From Paenibacillus sp. 19GGS1-52 (GTDB lineage: Bacteria > Bacillota > Bacilli > Paenibacillales > Paenibacillaceae), in contig NZ_CP059724.1 in the NCBI RefSeq assembly GCF_022369515.1, positions 5,146,001 to 5,210,000 of the forward strand: a stretch of 64,000 nt of DNA, read 5' to 3'. The position numbers were made by a program, and so were the translations under genes. Shown here one piece after another: positions 26,757 to 35,617 of this stretch. Each line of letters begins with the position of its first letter. Position 1 is the first letter of the stretch. The notes beneath the pieces were generated by a model. The model saw nothing but the letters and a program-made list of their open reading frames with translations. It made no database searches and was not told the DNA's origin.

Positions 26757-26785
26757 ATTATAGACTTCTAGTTTGCAGCTTTCAA
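26757..26785 (-). promoter_or_regulatory. Promoter of the alcohol dehydrogenase gene
   Basis: TTGAAA (26780-26785), 17 nt, TATAAT (26757-26762) on the minus strand. It starts only ~18 bp from the 3' end of the group II intron, so the intron landed just upstream without breaking it. Confidence 0.85.
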
Positions 26786-26802
26786 ATGGACTCTCGTCGG
26801 GC

Positions 26803-28727
26803 TAGAGTAAAGGGCTGAACAAATTCAGCCCCTCCTCATCAAACCGTACGTGAGGTTTTCCCTCATACGGCTTTCCGATGTTCGTCATTCATGGGCATGC
26901 AGTTTACAATAGCGTTTTAAGTCCATACTGGACGGCAATATATCTAACCTCTGAGAGTGAACCCATCCATCTTCTGCGTTGTCTTTTCTTGGCATGCCAC
27001 CGGGTTAATCGCTGCAAAATATACCAGTCCAACTTGGCTAATCTTTTTTGGCTGTAGTTCGTGTAGTAATAATTTCTCCATCCTTGGATCTTTGGATTGA
27101 GCCATTTTACCTGTTCCGCAAACGATTTCGAGCGCATGCTCGGGGGTGCTAATCTTTCTTTGACCACCTCTCGAATGCGTTCCTCTGCCTTTTTCGTTAG
27201 CCACTGTTGGGTGGTGTAGTACACCTTACCTTGGGAGGTTTCTGCTTTGGTTTTTCGGTGATGCATCCCTAAGAAGTCGAATCCTTCGTCTCCCGTCCAT
27301 AATCCAACAATGCGGGTTTTGGTCGGGTGTAGGGTTAACTCCAAACGCTCCATAATTTTGCGTATGAGCTCATACGCATGTTCCGCGTCCTTCTTGGTTT
27401 TGCATACCACTACAAAGTCGTCTGCATACCTTGTGAGCTCCCCTACTCCTTTTCCGTGTTTCTCCCACAGTTGGTCGAAGTAATTTAGATAGATATTCGC
27501 AAGGAGCGGTGAAATCACGCCTCCTTGCGGAGTCCCTAAATCCGAGCGTCTTACCGTTCCTTCTTCCATAACTCCCGCTTGTAGCCACTTCCTCATTAAT
27601 TTCAGTATCCTCCTGTCATTGATACGCATCTGCACCAATTTCATAAGCTTCTCTTGATTAATGTTGTCGAAGTAACCTTGGATATCGACGTCGACTACCC
27701 AATTCCCTTTACGGTTGCAGGCTTTACGAATACGTTCCAACGCCCCTTTAGCACTTCGTTTCGGGCGAAACCCGAAGGATACTTCCTCAAAGTCAGCTTC
27801 AAAGATAGGCTCAATCACTAGTTTGGTTGCCATCTGTAGGACTCGATCCCGCACAGTGGGTATACCTAATGGCCTTTGCTTGCCATCCTTCTTCGGGATA
27901 TAGTGTCGCCGTACAGGTTGCGGATGGTAGTTGCCTTCTTTAAGCTCTCGCTCACAGGCCTTGAGAAACGGTATTTCTCCTTGTTCCTCAATATCTGCTA
28001 GCGTCACGGCATCTACTCCTGCGGCCCCCTTATTGGCTTTCACTCGTTTCCACGCTTCGCACAGTACATCCCACCGATAGATCTTGTCATACAATGCATG
28101 GAATTTACGCTTTTTGTTCGCCTTGGCCGCATGACCTAGCTTTTCTTGGAGTTGTTGAACTTTTTCCTTGGGTGTCGTTAGCCGGTTGGCATTCACTCAC
28201 TCGTACCTCCTCCAAAAGCATAAACAAAGCAGGGCTCCTTCCCTCCCTAAGGTTATGTTGTCCTTAGGTTCTTCGGTACTATGAGCCCCTCGGACTCCCT
28301 TCCCACAGACGGTTCACTTCGTCTTTTGGGCTTATAGAGCGTCTCTTTACGGATTCCTAAAAAAAAAAAATTCGTGTGGGGGAGGGTCTCCCCAGTTCAC
28401 TGCATTATCTTTCAAACCCATGCCGTTCCCTATACGCCGGAGGATTCTTCACTGTTGTCCCAAGTTCTGCACAGTTTCCATGGCCTTCGTCTATATTCTC
28501 GAGACTCGGCACCCTCTTTTCCCCTTTGCAGGGCCTTTTTGACGACGCGGCAGGATTCACTTCATGTTGCGGCCTGGATTGTCGCTCGCCCTGTCTCTGA
28601 CAGGTACTTTTGTCGATGCGCTTTTACACACAGATTTCTCCATGTGCAAGCATCCTAGCTACCAAGGTGGCTTGGCCCCTCCTTGGGTTGGACTTTCACC
28701 AACTAGATAATGCGTGCCTCTGGGCAC
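26803..28727 (-). mobile_element. Group II intron, probably class C, with maturase gene
   Basis: On the minus strand the element begins GTGCCCAGAGGCAC followed by GTTGGTGAAAGTCCAAC, a typical group II 5' end. It ends with domain V (AGCCGTATGAGG, AAAA loop, CCTCACGTACGG, about 26843-26873) and a domain VI hairpin (GGGCTGAA/TTCAGCCC) whose bulged A lies a few nt before the 3' end. The intron is about 1.92 kb; the 3' boundary is uncertain by 1-3 nt. It sits 14 nt behind the stem of the galT rho-independent terminator, which is the usual target of class C introns. The maturase lacks an endonuclease domain, which also fits class C. The ribozyme 5' half occupies 28197-28727 and holds no other gene. 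Confidence 0.9.
26904..28196 (-). CDS. ltrA: Group II intron reverse transcriptase/maturase
   Basis: This 430-residue intron-encoded protein needed for splicing and retromobility starts at GTG with GGAGGAGG 9 nt upstream. The RT domain covers about residues 60-300, with IPKKDGKQRPLGIP, the GTPQGGVISPLLANIYLN block and the catalytic YADDFVVVC. The maturase X domain follows (about 330-400, QGWRNYYYTNYS). The protein ends soon after (AVQYGLKTLL) and has no HNH endonuclease domain. The frame is intact, so the element may still be active. Confidence 0.95.
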   Translation of the reverse strand: MNANRLTTPKEKVQQLQEKLGHAAKANKKRKFHALYDKIYRWDVLCEAWKRVKANKGAAGVDAVTLADIEEQGEIPFLKACERELKEGNYHPQPVRRHYIPKKDGKQRPLGIPTVRDRVLQMATKLVIEPIFEADFEEVSFGFRPKRSAKGALERIRKACNRKGNWVVDVDIQGYFDNINQEKLMKLVQMRINDRRILKLMRKWLQAGVMEEGTVRRSDLGTPQGGVISPLLANIYLNYFDQLWEKHGKGVGELTRYADDFVVVCKTKKDAEHAYELIRKIMERLELTLHPTKTRIVGLWTGDEGFDFLGMHHRKTKAETSQGKVYYTTQQWLTKKAEERIREVVKERLAPPSMRSKSFAEQVKWLNPKIQGWRNYYYTNYSQKRLAKLDWYILQRLTRWHAKKRQRRRWMGSLSEVRYIAVQYGLKTLL

Positions 28728-28734
28728 GCCGAAC

Positions 28735-28796
28735 AATAAAGAAATCGCTCCCGGGAACGGTCTCATGACAGCACCGTTTCAACAAGAGCGATTTCT
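28735..28796 (-). terminator. Terminator of galKET and intron insertion target
   Basis: GAAATCGCTC (minus strand 28795-28786) pairs with GAGCGATTTC (28750-28741), with an inner GAAACGGT/ACCGTTC stem. A T-rich tail (TTTATTGTT) runs into the intron start. It lies ~30 bp past galT. Confidence 0.85.
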
Positions 28797-28826
28797 AGTA
28801 CCATAATCAAATGACAGAGGCATATG

Positions 28827-30413
28827 TTATAGGCCATTAACACCGAAGCTCTTCACGAATCGCCGGAAAGCTGCTTGGCCTTCCGGTGTCCGCTTATAAA
28901 CACCAGCATGCTCAAGGATATGTGTAAATTTAATGCCAACCTCATTCTGTACAATTGTGATGGCTTCCTCGCGGGATAGTGCCATACCAAATCGTTCCAC
29001 CAGTTCTTGCGCCCAGGCTGCATGTTGCGCAAGAGGATGGTTCGTCTCGCTCTTCACAGCCTCATACACAGCCGTATCTCCGGCAAGAATACCAGCAATG
29101 GCATCAAGCTCTTCCTTAAGGCGTCCCGGCAGGATGGCCAGTCCCATGACCTCAATCAGGCCGATATTTTCTTTCTTGATATGATGCATCTCCCGGTGCG
29201 GGTGAAAAATCCCTTCGGGATATAACTCGCTGGTCCGGTTATTGCGCAGCACAAGATCCATCTCGAAGCTGCCATCATCTCCCCGTCGTACAATAGGCGT
29301 AACGGTATTATGAGGCAAATTTTCTCCCTCAACTTCACTAAAAGCAAGCACTTCAGCCTCCGGATCACTGTAAACCTTCCATGCCTCATAAATCGCATTT
29401 CCGCATTCCAATAGAACCGCTGGATCTTCTCCGTTCAGGCGCATTACGGACATTGGCCATTTCACTATGCTCAGGCTACAACCTGGATACGCAGGATGGG
29501 TAAAAGTATCCTCTTTAGGTGCTTTCTGAATCGGGAACGTATGACGCCCGCCCTGAAAGTGATCATGTGTCAGAATCGAGCCGCCCACAATCGGTAAATC
29601 AGCATTGGAGCCAATAAAATAATGCGGGAAAGACTCCACAAAGCCTAGCAGGCGCTTAAGAGAATCCTTAGTCAGCTTCATCGGCACATGGTCATGATGG
29701 AACACGATGCAGTGCTCATTGTAGTACACATAAGGTGAATACTGGAAAAACCATTTCTCCTGATTCAGCTCCAACGGAATGATGCGCAGATTCTGGCGCG
29801 GCGGGTGATTAACCCTTCCGGCATAACCCACATTCTCACGGCAGAGCAGACATTTCGGATAGACCGGTGGCGGAAGCAGGCGGGCCATAGCGATTTCCTT
29901 AGAGTTCTTCTCAGGCTTGGACAGATTGATCGTCATCTCGATGTCTCCATAGGGCGAATCCTGCAGCCAGTAGACATTCTTCGAGATACGGTCCATACGG
30001 ATATAGTTGGAATCTATGCTTAGTTTATAAAAGCGGTCGGTTGCTGCAGAAATTCCTTGTTCAGCCGTCAGTCTATTGAATTCAGCATTCACTGCAGAAG
30101 GTCTGGCCAGCAGTAACCCCATAATTTTGGCATCCAGCAGATCACGGTAAGTGTCGCTGTTCTCAGGGATCAGTCCGATTTCAAAACCATAATCAATCAG
30201 GGCGTCCAGTGGCGCTTGAGGACTATCCAGTGGCGCTTGATCAAATACCTCTGCGTAAGGCTCACTAAATCCGAACTGTTCCAGCAACTCATTGCGGCTA
30301 TAATCAAGGTCTGCCGGAGCGATAAGTCTCTGATGCAGAGCGAATAACACCAGCTGTTCAATCGCATATAGTGCCTTCTGTGTGGCGGGCGTAGTTTCGT
30401 TCTCTTTAGGCAT
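28827..30413 (-). CDS. galT: UDP-glucose--hexose-1-phosphate uridylyltransferase (class II GalT)
   Basis: This 528-residue enzyme swaps UMP between UDP-glucose and galactose-1-phosphate in the Leloir pathway. It is the long Gram-positive form (about 500 residues), not the ~350-residue E. coli form. The conserved ILTHDHFQGGRHTFPIQ block holds the active-site region. The ATG at 30413 has GGGGAG upstream and follows the galE stop by one base. A 21-bp direct repeat near the N-terminus (30206-30241) gives two copies of QAPLD and looks like a recent in-frame duplication. It is the last gene of galK-galE-galT. Confidence 0.95.
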   Translation of the reverse strand: MPKENETTPATQKALYAIEQLVLFALHQRLIAPADLDYSRNELLEQFGFSEPYAEVFDQAPLDSPQAPLDALIDYGFEIGLIPENSDTYRDLLDAKIMGLLLARPSAVNAEFNRLTAEQGISAATDRFYKLSIDSNYIRMDRISKNVYWLQDSPYGDIEMTINLSKPEKNSKEIAMARLLPPPVYPKCLLCRENVGYAGRVNHPPRQNLRIIPLELNQEKWFFQYSPYVYYNEHCIVFHHDHVPMKLTKDSLKRLLGFVESFPHYFIGSNADLPIVGGSILTHDHFQGGRHTFPIQKAPKEDTFTHPAYPGCSLSIVKWPMSVMRLNGEDPAVLLECGNAIYEAWKVYSDPEAEVLAFSEVEGENLPHNTVTPIVRRGDDGSFEMDLVLRNNRTSELYPEGIFHPHREMHHIKKENIGLIEVMGLAILPGRLKEELDAIAGILAGDTAVYEAVKSETNHPLAQHAAWAQELVERFGMALSREEAITIVQNEVGIKFTHILEHAGVYKRTPEGQAAFRRFVKSFGVNGL

Positions 30414-30414
30414 T

Positions 30415-31404
30415 TTAATTCTCCCCATACCCTTGTGGATTGGCAGAATGCCAGTTCCAGGCGCTTTGAATGATATCCTCAAGATCCGCATGTTGCGGGT
30501 TCCAACCTAGGATAGTACGGGCTTTGTCGGAGGACGCTACCAGCACAGCAGGGTCTCCGCCACGGCGCTCTTGAATGACTACCGGAATCTCCAGACCCGT
30601 TACCTTCTTGGCCGTTTCTATCACTTGTTTAACCGAGAAACCAAGTCCGTTGCCGAGATTAAAAATGTTGCTGGCACTACCGCTGCGCAGGTAGGTTACC
30701 GCACGGACATGGGCATCAGCCAGATCGCTGACATGAATGTAGTCGCGCACACAGGTTCCGTCTTCAGTCGGATAGTCCTCTCCGAAGATAGCGATGTTGG
30801 CGCGCTGCTTCAGCGCGGTTTGCAGTACCAGCGGAATAAGATGGCTCTCAGGACGGTGGTCTTCGCCAATTTTGCCGCTTTCATGTGCACCTGCAGCATT
30901 AAAGTAACGTAAAGCTACGTATTTGATTCCCAATACTTTATCGAACCAGGCCATCATGCGTTCCATGGTCAGCTTGGTTTCTCCATACACATTCGCTGGT
31001 TCAGTGCGGTCCGTTTCCTCGATTGGCACCTTTTCCGGCTCGCCGTAGGTTGCAGCTGTGGAGGAGAATACAATCTTGGTTACACCAGCCTTTTGAATCG
31101 CCTCTAGCAGACATAATGTGCCATATACGTTGTTGTCATAATATTTTACAGGGTCCGTCATACTCTCCCCGACCAGAGAACTAGCTGCAAAGTGGATCAC
31201 TGCATCAATCTCATTCTCGGAGAACAGCTTGGCCAACAGCTCCTTGTCGCGCAGATCACCTTCGTACAGCTTCCCGCCCAGCAACGCTTCACGATGCCCT
31301 GTCAGCAGATTGTCGATGACCACAACTTCCTCGCCTCGTTTCAGCAGCTCTGCTACTGTATGAGAACCAATATACCCTGCACCACCCGTTACTAGAATCG
31401 CCAT
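30415..31404 (-). CDS. galE: UDP-glucose 4-epimerase
   Basis: This 329-residue NAD-dependent short-chain dehydrogenase interconverts UDP-galactose and UDP-glucose. The Rossmann motif is VTGGAGYIGSH (residues 5-15), the catalytic pair is in YGETK, Ser lies in FSSTAATYG, and the substrate-binding DYIHVSDLADAH is present. The length is typical. The ATG has GGGAG upstream and follows the galK stop by one base, so the three gal genes are tightly coupled. Confidence 0.97.
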   Translation of the reverse strand: MAILVTGGAGYIGSHTVAELLKRGEEVVVIDNLLTGHREALLGGKLYEGDLRDKELLAKLFSENEIDAVIHFAASSLVGESMTDPVKYYDNNVYGTLCLLEAIQKAGVTKIVFSSTAATYGEPEKVPIEETDRTEPANVYGETKLTMERMMAWFDKVLGIKYVALRYFNAAGAHESGKIGEDHRPESHLIPLVLQTALKQRANIAIFGEDYPTEDGTCVRDYIHVSDLADAHVRAVTYLRSGSASNIFNLGNGLGFSVKQVIETAKKVTGLEIPVVIQERRGGDPAVLVASSDKARTILGWNPQHADLEDIIQSAWNWHSANPQGYGEN

Positions 31405-31405
31405 C

Positions 31406-32593
31406 TTATTTCACTCCCTTCAGTTGTTCAACACCATTGCCGATGCCGCATACATAGAACTCGCCAACCAGTCCGGATCTTGTCGTATAAGCCTCTCCTA
31501 CTTCGCGGATAAACCGCTCTACATCATCCTCATGTACCAGTGACACTGTGCAGCCGCCAAAGCCCGCACCCGTCATACGCGAACCTAGTGTACCCGGAAT
31601 GCGCTGTGCTTCTTCTACCATGATATCCAATTCAACACAGCTAACCTCGTACAGATCGCGTAGTGAAGCATGTGAATCGTTCATGTATTTCCCAAACTGC
31701 ACCAGGTCATTCTTCTTCAGTACTTCCACAGAATCAAGTACCCGCTGATTTTCTTCCACGACATGACGCGCGCGGTTGCGAACCGTCTCGTCCGTAATCT
31801 TGCCTTGGTGCGCTTCAAATTGATCACGCTTGAGCTCTGCTAGGAAGGAGAGTGAAGGAATCTCTTGCTGCAGAATAGACAGTGCCTCATCACACTGCTG
31901 GCGCCGTTCATTATATTTGGAGTCTACAAGGCCTCTCTTCTTGTTTGTGTTGCCGATAACCAACTTGTAAGCACCAGTCACGAAAGGTACCAGCTCATAT
32001 TCCAGAGTATCGCACATCAGCAGAATCGCATGATCCCGCTTGCCGTTGGCCACCGCGAACTGATCCATAATTCCCGAATTCACACCCACATAATGGTTCT
32101 CTGCACGCTGAGACAGTAGAGCAATCTCAACTGTATCTGTATCTCCGCCTTCCATTGTCAGAAAAGCGAAGGCCGTAACAACCTCAAGCGAAGCAGAGGA
32201 GGAAAGTCCTGAGCCATTCGGAATGTCACCATGGAATAATAGATCATAGCCCTTGGATACGGGATGATCCGTTTTTTTCAATTCCACCATTACGCCTACT
32301 GGATAGTCGATCCACTCCCCCGTTTTGGACTGACCAATTTCACTGTAATCAAGAGTGGCTTCATAAGGAAAATTCGTTGTTGCAAAAGTTATTTTAGTGT
32401 CACTGCGCGGACGCACGATCAGCGTTGTGCCAAACTCCAGCGCTGCTGGCAGCACGTACCCTCCGTTATAATCCAAATGCTCTCCGATGAGATTAACCCG
32501 ACCCGGTGCATAAAATACCTGTGCCTCTTGTTCGCTTTCTCCATACTTCTCGATAAATTTACGGTTAAGTTCCTGTATGCTCATTAATGTCAC
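31406..32593 (-). CDS. galK: Galactokinase
   Basis: This 395-residue GHMP kinase phosphorylates galactose at C1 with ATP. It shows the galactokinase signature GRVNLIGEHLDYNGGYVLP (about residues 31-49), the ATP-binding loop PNGSGLSSSASLEV and the C-terminal GSRMTGAGFGGCTVSL. It is the first gene of the galKET operon. Two starts are possible: GTG at 32593, close behind AGGATGAA, and ATG at 32584, which is 13 nt from it. Expression is probably set by the divergent AraC-type regulator. Confidence 0.96.
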   Translation of the reverse strand: MTLMSIQELNRKFIEKYGESEQEAQVFYAPGRVNLIGEHLDYNGGYVLPAALEFGTTLIVRPRSDTKITFATTNFPYEATLDYSEIGQSKTGEWIDYPVGVMVELKKTDHPVSKGYDLLFHGDIPNGSGLSSSASLEVVTAFAFLTMEGGDTDTVEIALLSQRAENHYVGVNSGIMDQFAVANGKRDHAILLMCDTLEYELVPFVTGAYKLVIGNTNKKRGLVDSKYNERRQQCDEALSILQQEIPSLSFLAELKRDQFEAHQGKITDETVRNRARHVVEENQRVLDSVEVLKKNDLVQFGKYMNDSHASLRDLYEVSCVELDIMVEEAQRIPGTLGSRMTGAGFGGCTVSLVHEDDVERFIREVGEAYTTRSGLVGEFYVCGIGNGVEQLKGVK

Positions 32594-32654
32594 TTCATCC
32601 TTTCACTGTTTGGGGATTAAGTATTGCTGCCTTCATGATTATATTATAATAAAA

Positions 32655-32669
32655 TCAGACTTGCTCTGA
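32655..32669. promoter_or_regulatory. Candidate operator between galK and the AraC-type gene
   Basis: The perfect inverted repeat TCAGA-CTTGC-TCTGA lies in the 164-bp divergent promoter region. It is directly upstream of TATAAT-like sequence for galK (minus strand, 32642-32650), which lacks a good -35. This suggests an activator or repressor site; which protein binds is unknown. Confidence 0.4.
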
Positions 32670-32757
32670 TAATGCAATCATGTGTGTAATGTATGGATAA
32701 ATGTGACTTACCTTTGTATAATAAAGAAATTAATATTCCCAGAAAGGCTGTCCATAA

Positions 32758-33612
32758 ATGGAACACACCTATTCCGTAGGATCAAATCCTGTGTATTATG
32801 ACAAGCAAAGTCTGCATGTACTGTTTGCCGGCGAGAGCCAGACGCTCCCGACACATCAGGCAGGACCCAAAATTTACGATTATTATTTGCTGCACTTTAT
32901 TGAATCAGGATCTGGAATCTTCCGCACAGAACAGCGTAAATATGAATTAGGTGCAGGGGACTGCTTCCTGATCCATCCAGGCCAGTTGGTCAGCTATATC
33001 TCGGACAAGAAGGAACCCTGGCATTACCGCTGGGCAGCATTTACCGGTAGTGATGCTGACGATCTTGTGCTGCAGACCGGCTTCACGCCCAAACAACCCG
33101 TCCTGACCACCACAGAGAATAGTATCATTCCCGGAGCCCTTTCCGGCATGATGCAAACCTTCTATGCTCACAAAGAGAGCTCCGACCTGACGTCTCTTGG
33201 GTATCTGTACCTTATTGTTGGTGAAGCGGCTGAACGTCTCTCTTCCCTCTCCCGTCTTCCCGGAGCGGAATCGCAGGTCAAGCGGACCGTGAAGCAAATG
33301 GTCCATTATATGGCCGCCCAGTATGCGCATCCAGTCTCCATTGAACAAATGTGCGGCAGCCTTGGCTATAATCGTGCCTACCTGTCCCGTATATTCAAGC
33401 AGGAGACCGGTATATCACCTGTAACCTATCTATTGAAGCTGCGCATCGAGAAATCCCGCCAGCTGCTGCGGGAACGTCCTGAGCTCTCAGTGGAGCAGGT
33501 TGCAGCATCCGTTGGTCTGACCGATGCTTTGTATTTCTCGCGCCAGTTCAAGCGGTTTTGTGCCCAATCACCCACAGCATACCGTATCACAACGGCCCGG
33601 CATGGGGATTAA
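32758..33612 (+). CDS. AraC-family transcriptional regulator, divergent from galKET
   Basis: This 284-residue protein has an N-terminal cupin-like sugar-sensing domain (about residues 20-160, with the YELGAGDCFLIHPGQLVSYI strand pattern). Two helix-turn-helix motifs follow at the C-terminus (about 185-280): SIEQMCGSLGYNRAYLSRIFKQ and SVEQVAASVGLTDALYFSRQ. The layout is that of MsmR/RafR-type activators. An AAAGG ribosome site precedes the ATG, and a TATAAT lies at 32717-32722. The divergent position next to galK makes it the likely regulator of galactose or galactoside use. Confidence 0.9.
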   Translation: MEHTYSVGSNPVYYDKQSLHVLFAGESQTLPTHQAGPKIYDYYLLHFIESGSGIFRTEQRKYELGAGDCFLIHPGQLVSYISDKKEPWHYRWAAFTGSDADDLVLQTGFTPKQPVLTTTENSIIPGALSGMMQTFYAHKESSDLTSLGYLYLIVGEAAERLSSLSRLPGAESQVKRTVKQMVHYMAAQYAHPVSIEQMCGSLGYNRAYLSRIFKQETGISPVTYLLKLRIEKSRQLLRERPELSVEQVAASVGLTDALYFSRQFKRFCAQSPTAYRITTARHGD

Positions 33613-33661
33613 TGGCAAGCTGATTGAGGCTTAGTAAGATGCTCCTGTTCGACTGTACAGC

Positions 33662-33698
33662 AACAGCCCGTCTCCTATACCTGAGGAACCGGGCTGTT
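33662..33698. terminator. Hairpin between convergent AraC and aldo/keto reductase genes
   Basis: AACAGCCCG (33662-33670) pairs with CGGGCTGTT (33690-33698) around a smaller CTC/GAG stem. It lacks a long T-run on either strand, so termination here would be weak. It is the only hairpin between the two convergent genes. Confidence 0.5.
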
Positions 33699-33735
33699 AT
33701 CCTGCCATGTTGTGCTTATATGCTATAACAACAAA

Positions 33736-34749
33736 TTAAACATCATTCTCAGTCTTGAGAATTGTCTCAATCCGTTCCAGCTCTTCATGTGTAAATTCCG
33801 TATAAGTCAGCGCAGCTATATTCTCTTCAATCTGGCTAACCCGGCTAGCCCCAATCAGCGCTGAAGTGATTTTTCCGCCACGCAGGGTCCAGGCCAGCGC
33901 AAGCTGAGCAAGACTTTGGCCGCGCGAAGCCGCGAGTTGATTCAGCGCTCTAATCTTGCGCTGCACCTCTGGAGTTATCCGACTCTCGCTAAGCGCTGTC
34001 GCAGGTTTGGCCGCTCTTGAACCCTCGGGGATGCCATTCAGATATTTATTGGTCAGCAGCCCCTGCGCCAGTGGCATAAAAGCGATGCTGCCGATACCAT
34101 TCTCCTCCAGTACATCCTGCAGGCCACCCTCAATCCAGCGATCGAGCATGGAGTAGCTAGGCTGATGGATCAAGAGCGGTGTGCCCAGTTCCTTCAGTAT
34201 GGCAACCGCTTCAGTGGTCTGCTCGGCACTATAGCTGGACAATCCTATATATAAAGCTTTACCAGAGCGTACAGTATGATCCAGTGCCAGCATCGTTTCT
34301 TCAAGCGGGGTTTCCGGGTCAGGCCGATGAGAGTAGAAAATATCGACATATTCCACACCCAGCCGCTTCAGACTCTGATCTAGGCTTGCGAGTACATATT
34401 TCCGTGAACCCCATTCCCCATAGGGGCCGGGCCACATATAATATCCCGCCTTCGTTGAAATAACCATCTCATCACGGTAAGGGGCCAGATCTCTGGCAAG
34501 TACCTTGCCGAACAGTTCCTCTGCAGAACCGGCAGGCGGGCCATAATTATTGGCGAGATCAAAGTGGGTAATACCTAGATCAAATGCACGGGTTATCATG
34601 TCCCGTCCATTCTCATAAGTATCAATTCCACCGAAGTTATGCCATAGACCCAAGGAAATCGCTGGAAGCTTAAGGCCGGACTTACCGCAACGGTTATAAC
34701 GCATCACTTCGTACCGTTCGTCGCTTGCCACATATACCATCGAACACAT
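33736..34749 (-). CDS. Aldo/keto reductase, YghZ (AKR14) type
   Basis: This 337-residue NADPH-dependent oxidoreductase closely resembles E. coli YghZ, an L-glyceraldehyde-3-phosphate reductase that also acts on methylglyoxal. The barrel shows GLWHNFGG, the THFDLANNYGPP block with catalytic Asp and Tyr, the Lys in STKAGYYMWPGP, and the HRPDPETPLEE region. The C-terminal GASRVSQIEENIAAL binds the cofactor phosphate. The ATG at 34749 has AGAGG five bases upstream. An ATG at 34740 aligns better with YghZ but has a poor ribosome-site distance. It stands alone between the sirtuin operon and the AraC gene. Confidence 0.9.
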   Translation of the reverse strand: MCSMVYVASDERYEVMRYNRCGKSGLKLPAISLGLWHNFGGIDTYENGRDMITRAFDLGITHFDLANNYGPPAGSAEELFGKVLARDLAPYRDEMVISTKAGYYMWPGPYGEWGSRKYVLASLDQSLKRLGVEYVDIFYSHRPDPETPLEETMLALDHTVRSGKALYIGLSSYSAEQTTEAVAILKELGTPLLIHQPSYSMLDRWIEGGLQDVLEENGIGSIAFMPLAQGLLTNKYLNGIPEGSRAAKPATALSESRITPEVQRKIRALNQLAASRGQSLAQLALAWTLRGGKITSALIGASRVSQIEENIAALTYTEFTHEELERIETILKTENDV

Positions 34750-34837
34750 CACTGCCTCTCATGACTCTGTATCCTGCTTACCCTATTTTAAACCAGTGAC
34801 AGCCATTGTAATCTAAGCCCCCGTTATTCCTGCTCAA

Positions 34838-35584
34838 CTATAGCTTTAAAATCTTCTGCACACCGTTCATTACTTCACCGATCCGGTCGGTAATAATAAG
34901 ATCAGCCTGATGGTCATAAGGAGTCGGGTCCCTGTTCAGTAGTACGGTGTGCCGCCCCTGAAAATAGGTGATTAGACTGGCCGCAGGGTGAACGGTAAGT
35001 GAAGTCCCGCCGACGATGAGCAAATCTGCAGCTGCGATAGCTTCCACAGACTCCATCAGCACTGAATGATCCAGTTCTTCCTCATAGAGAACCACATCCG
35101 GCTTGATGATGCCGCCGCATTTCGGGCAATGGGGCACAACTTCAACACTATCAACCACCTGCTCCAGTCCGTAATAGTGTGAGCAATCCATACAGTGGTT
35201 GCGGTGGATGGAACCATGCAGTTCAAGTACTTGGTGACTGCCGGCCAACTGGTGCAGGCCATCAATATTTTGCGTAATAACGGCCTTCAGCTTTCCTTGT
35301 CGCCGCTCCAGCTCTGCAAGCAGCAGATGAGCACCATTCGGGCGAGCTTCGGGATGAATCATTTTACTGCGGTAAAAGTCAAAAAAAATGTCCGGTGAGG
35401 ACATAAAAAAGGTACGGCTCAGCATCACTTCAGGCGGATAAGGCGAATGATGCTGAGTCTGGTATAGTCCCGCTGCCGAACGAAAATCCGGAATCCCGCT
35501 CTCTGTCGACGTTCCTGCTCCTCCAAAAAAAACGATATTGTCACTGTCTGATATCCAGGAGGCCAATTTCTCTATTTGATTCAT
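34838..35584 (-). CDS. cobB: NAD-dependent protein deacylase (sirtuin)
   Basis: This 248-residue Sir2-family enzyme removes acetyl or acyl groups from lysines using NAD. It shows the NAD-binding GAGTSTESGIPDFRS (about residues 22-36), TQNIDGLHQ, the catalytic His in LELHGSIH, a four-Cys zinc site (CMDC and CPKC) and the GGTSLTVHPAA loop. The length is that of bacterial CobB/SrtN proteins. It follows the HAD gene by 33 bp and probably ends a three-gene unit (hydrolase, HAD, sirtuin). No acs/acu gene is nearby. Confidence 0.94.
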   Translation of the reverse strand: MNQIEKLASWISDSDNIVFFGGAGTSTESGIPDFRSAAGLYQTQHHSPYPPEVMLSRTFFMSSPDIFFDFYRSKMIHPEARPNGAHLLLAELERRQGKLKAVITQNIDGLHQLAGSHQVLELHGSIHRNHCMDCSHYYGLEQVVDSVEVVPHCPKCGGIIKPDVVLYEEELDHSVLMESVEAIAAADLLIVGGTSLTVHPAASLITYFQGRHTVLLNRDPTPYDHQADLIITDRIGEVMNGVQKILKL

Positions 35585-35617
35585 AATATGTAGCGCATCC
35601 TTTCTATTATCTTGATT

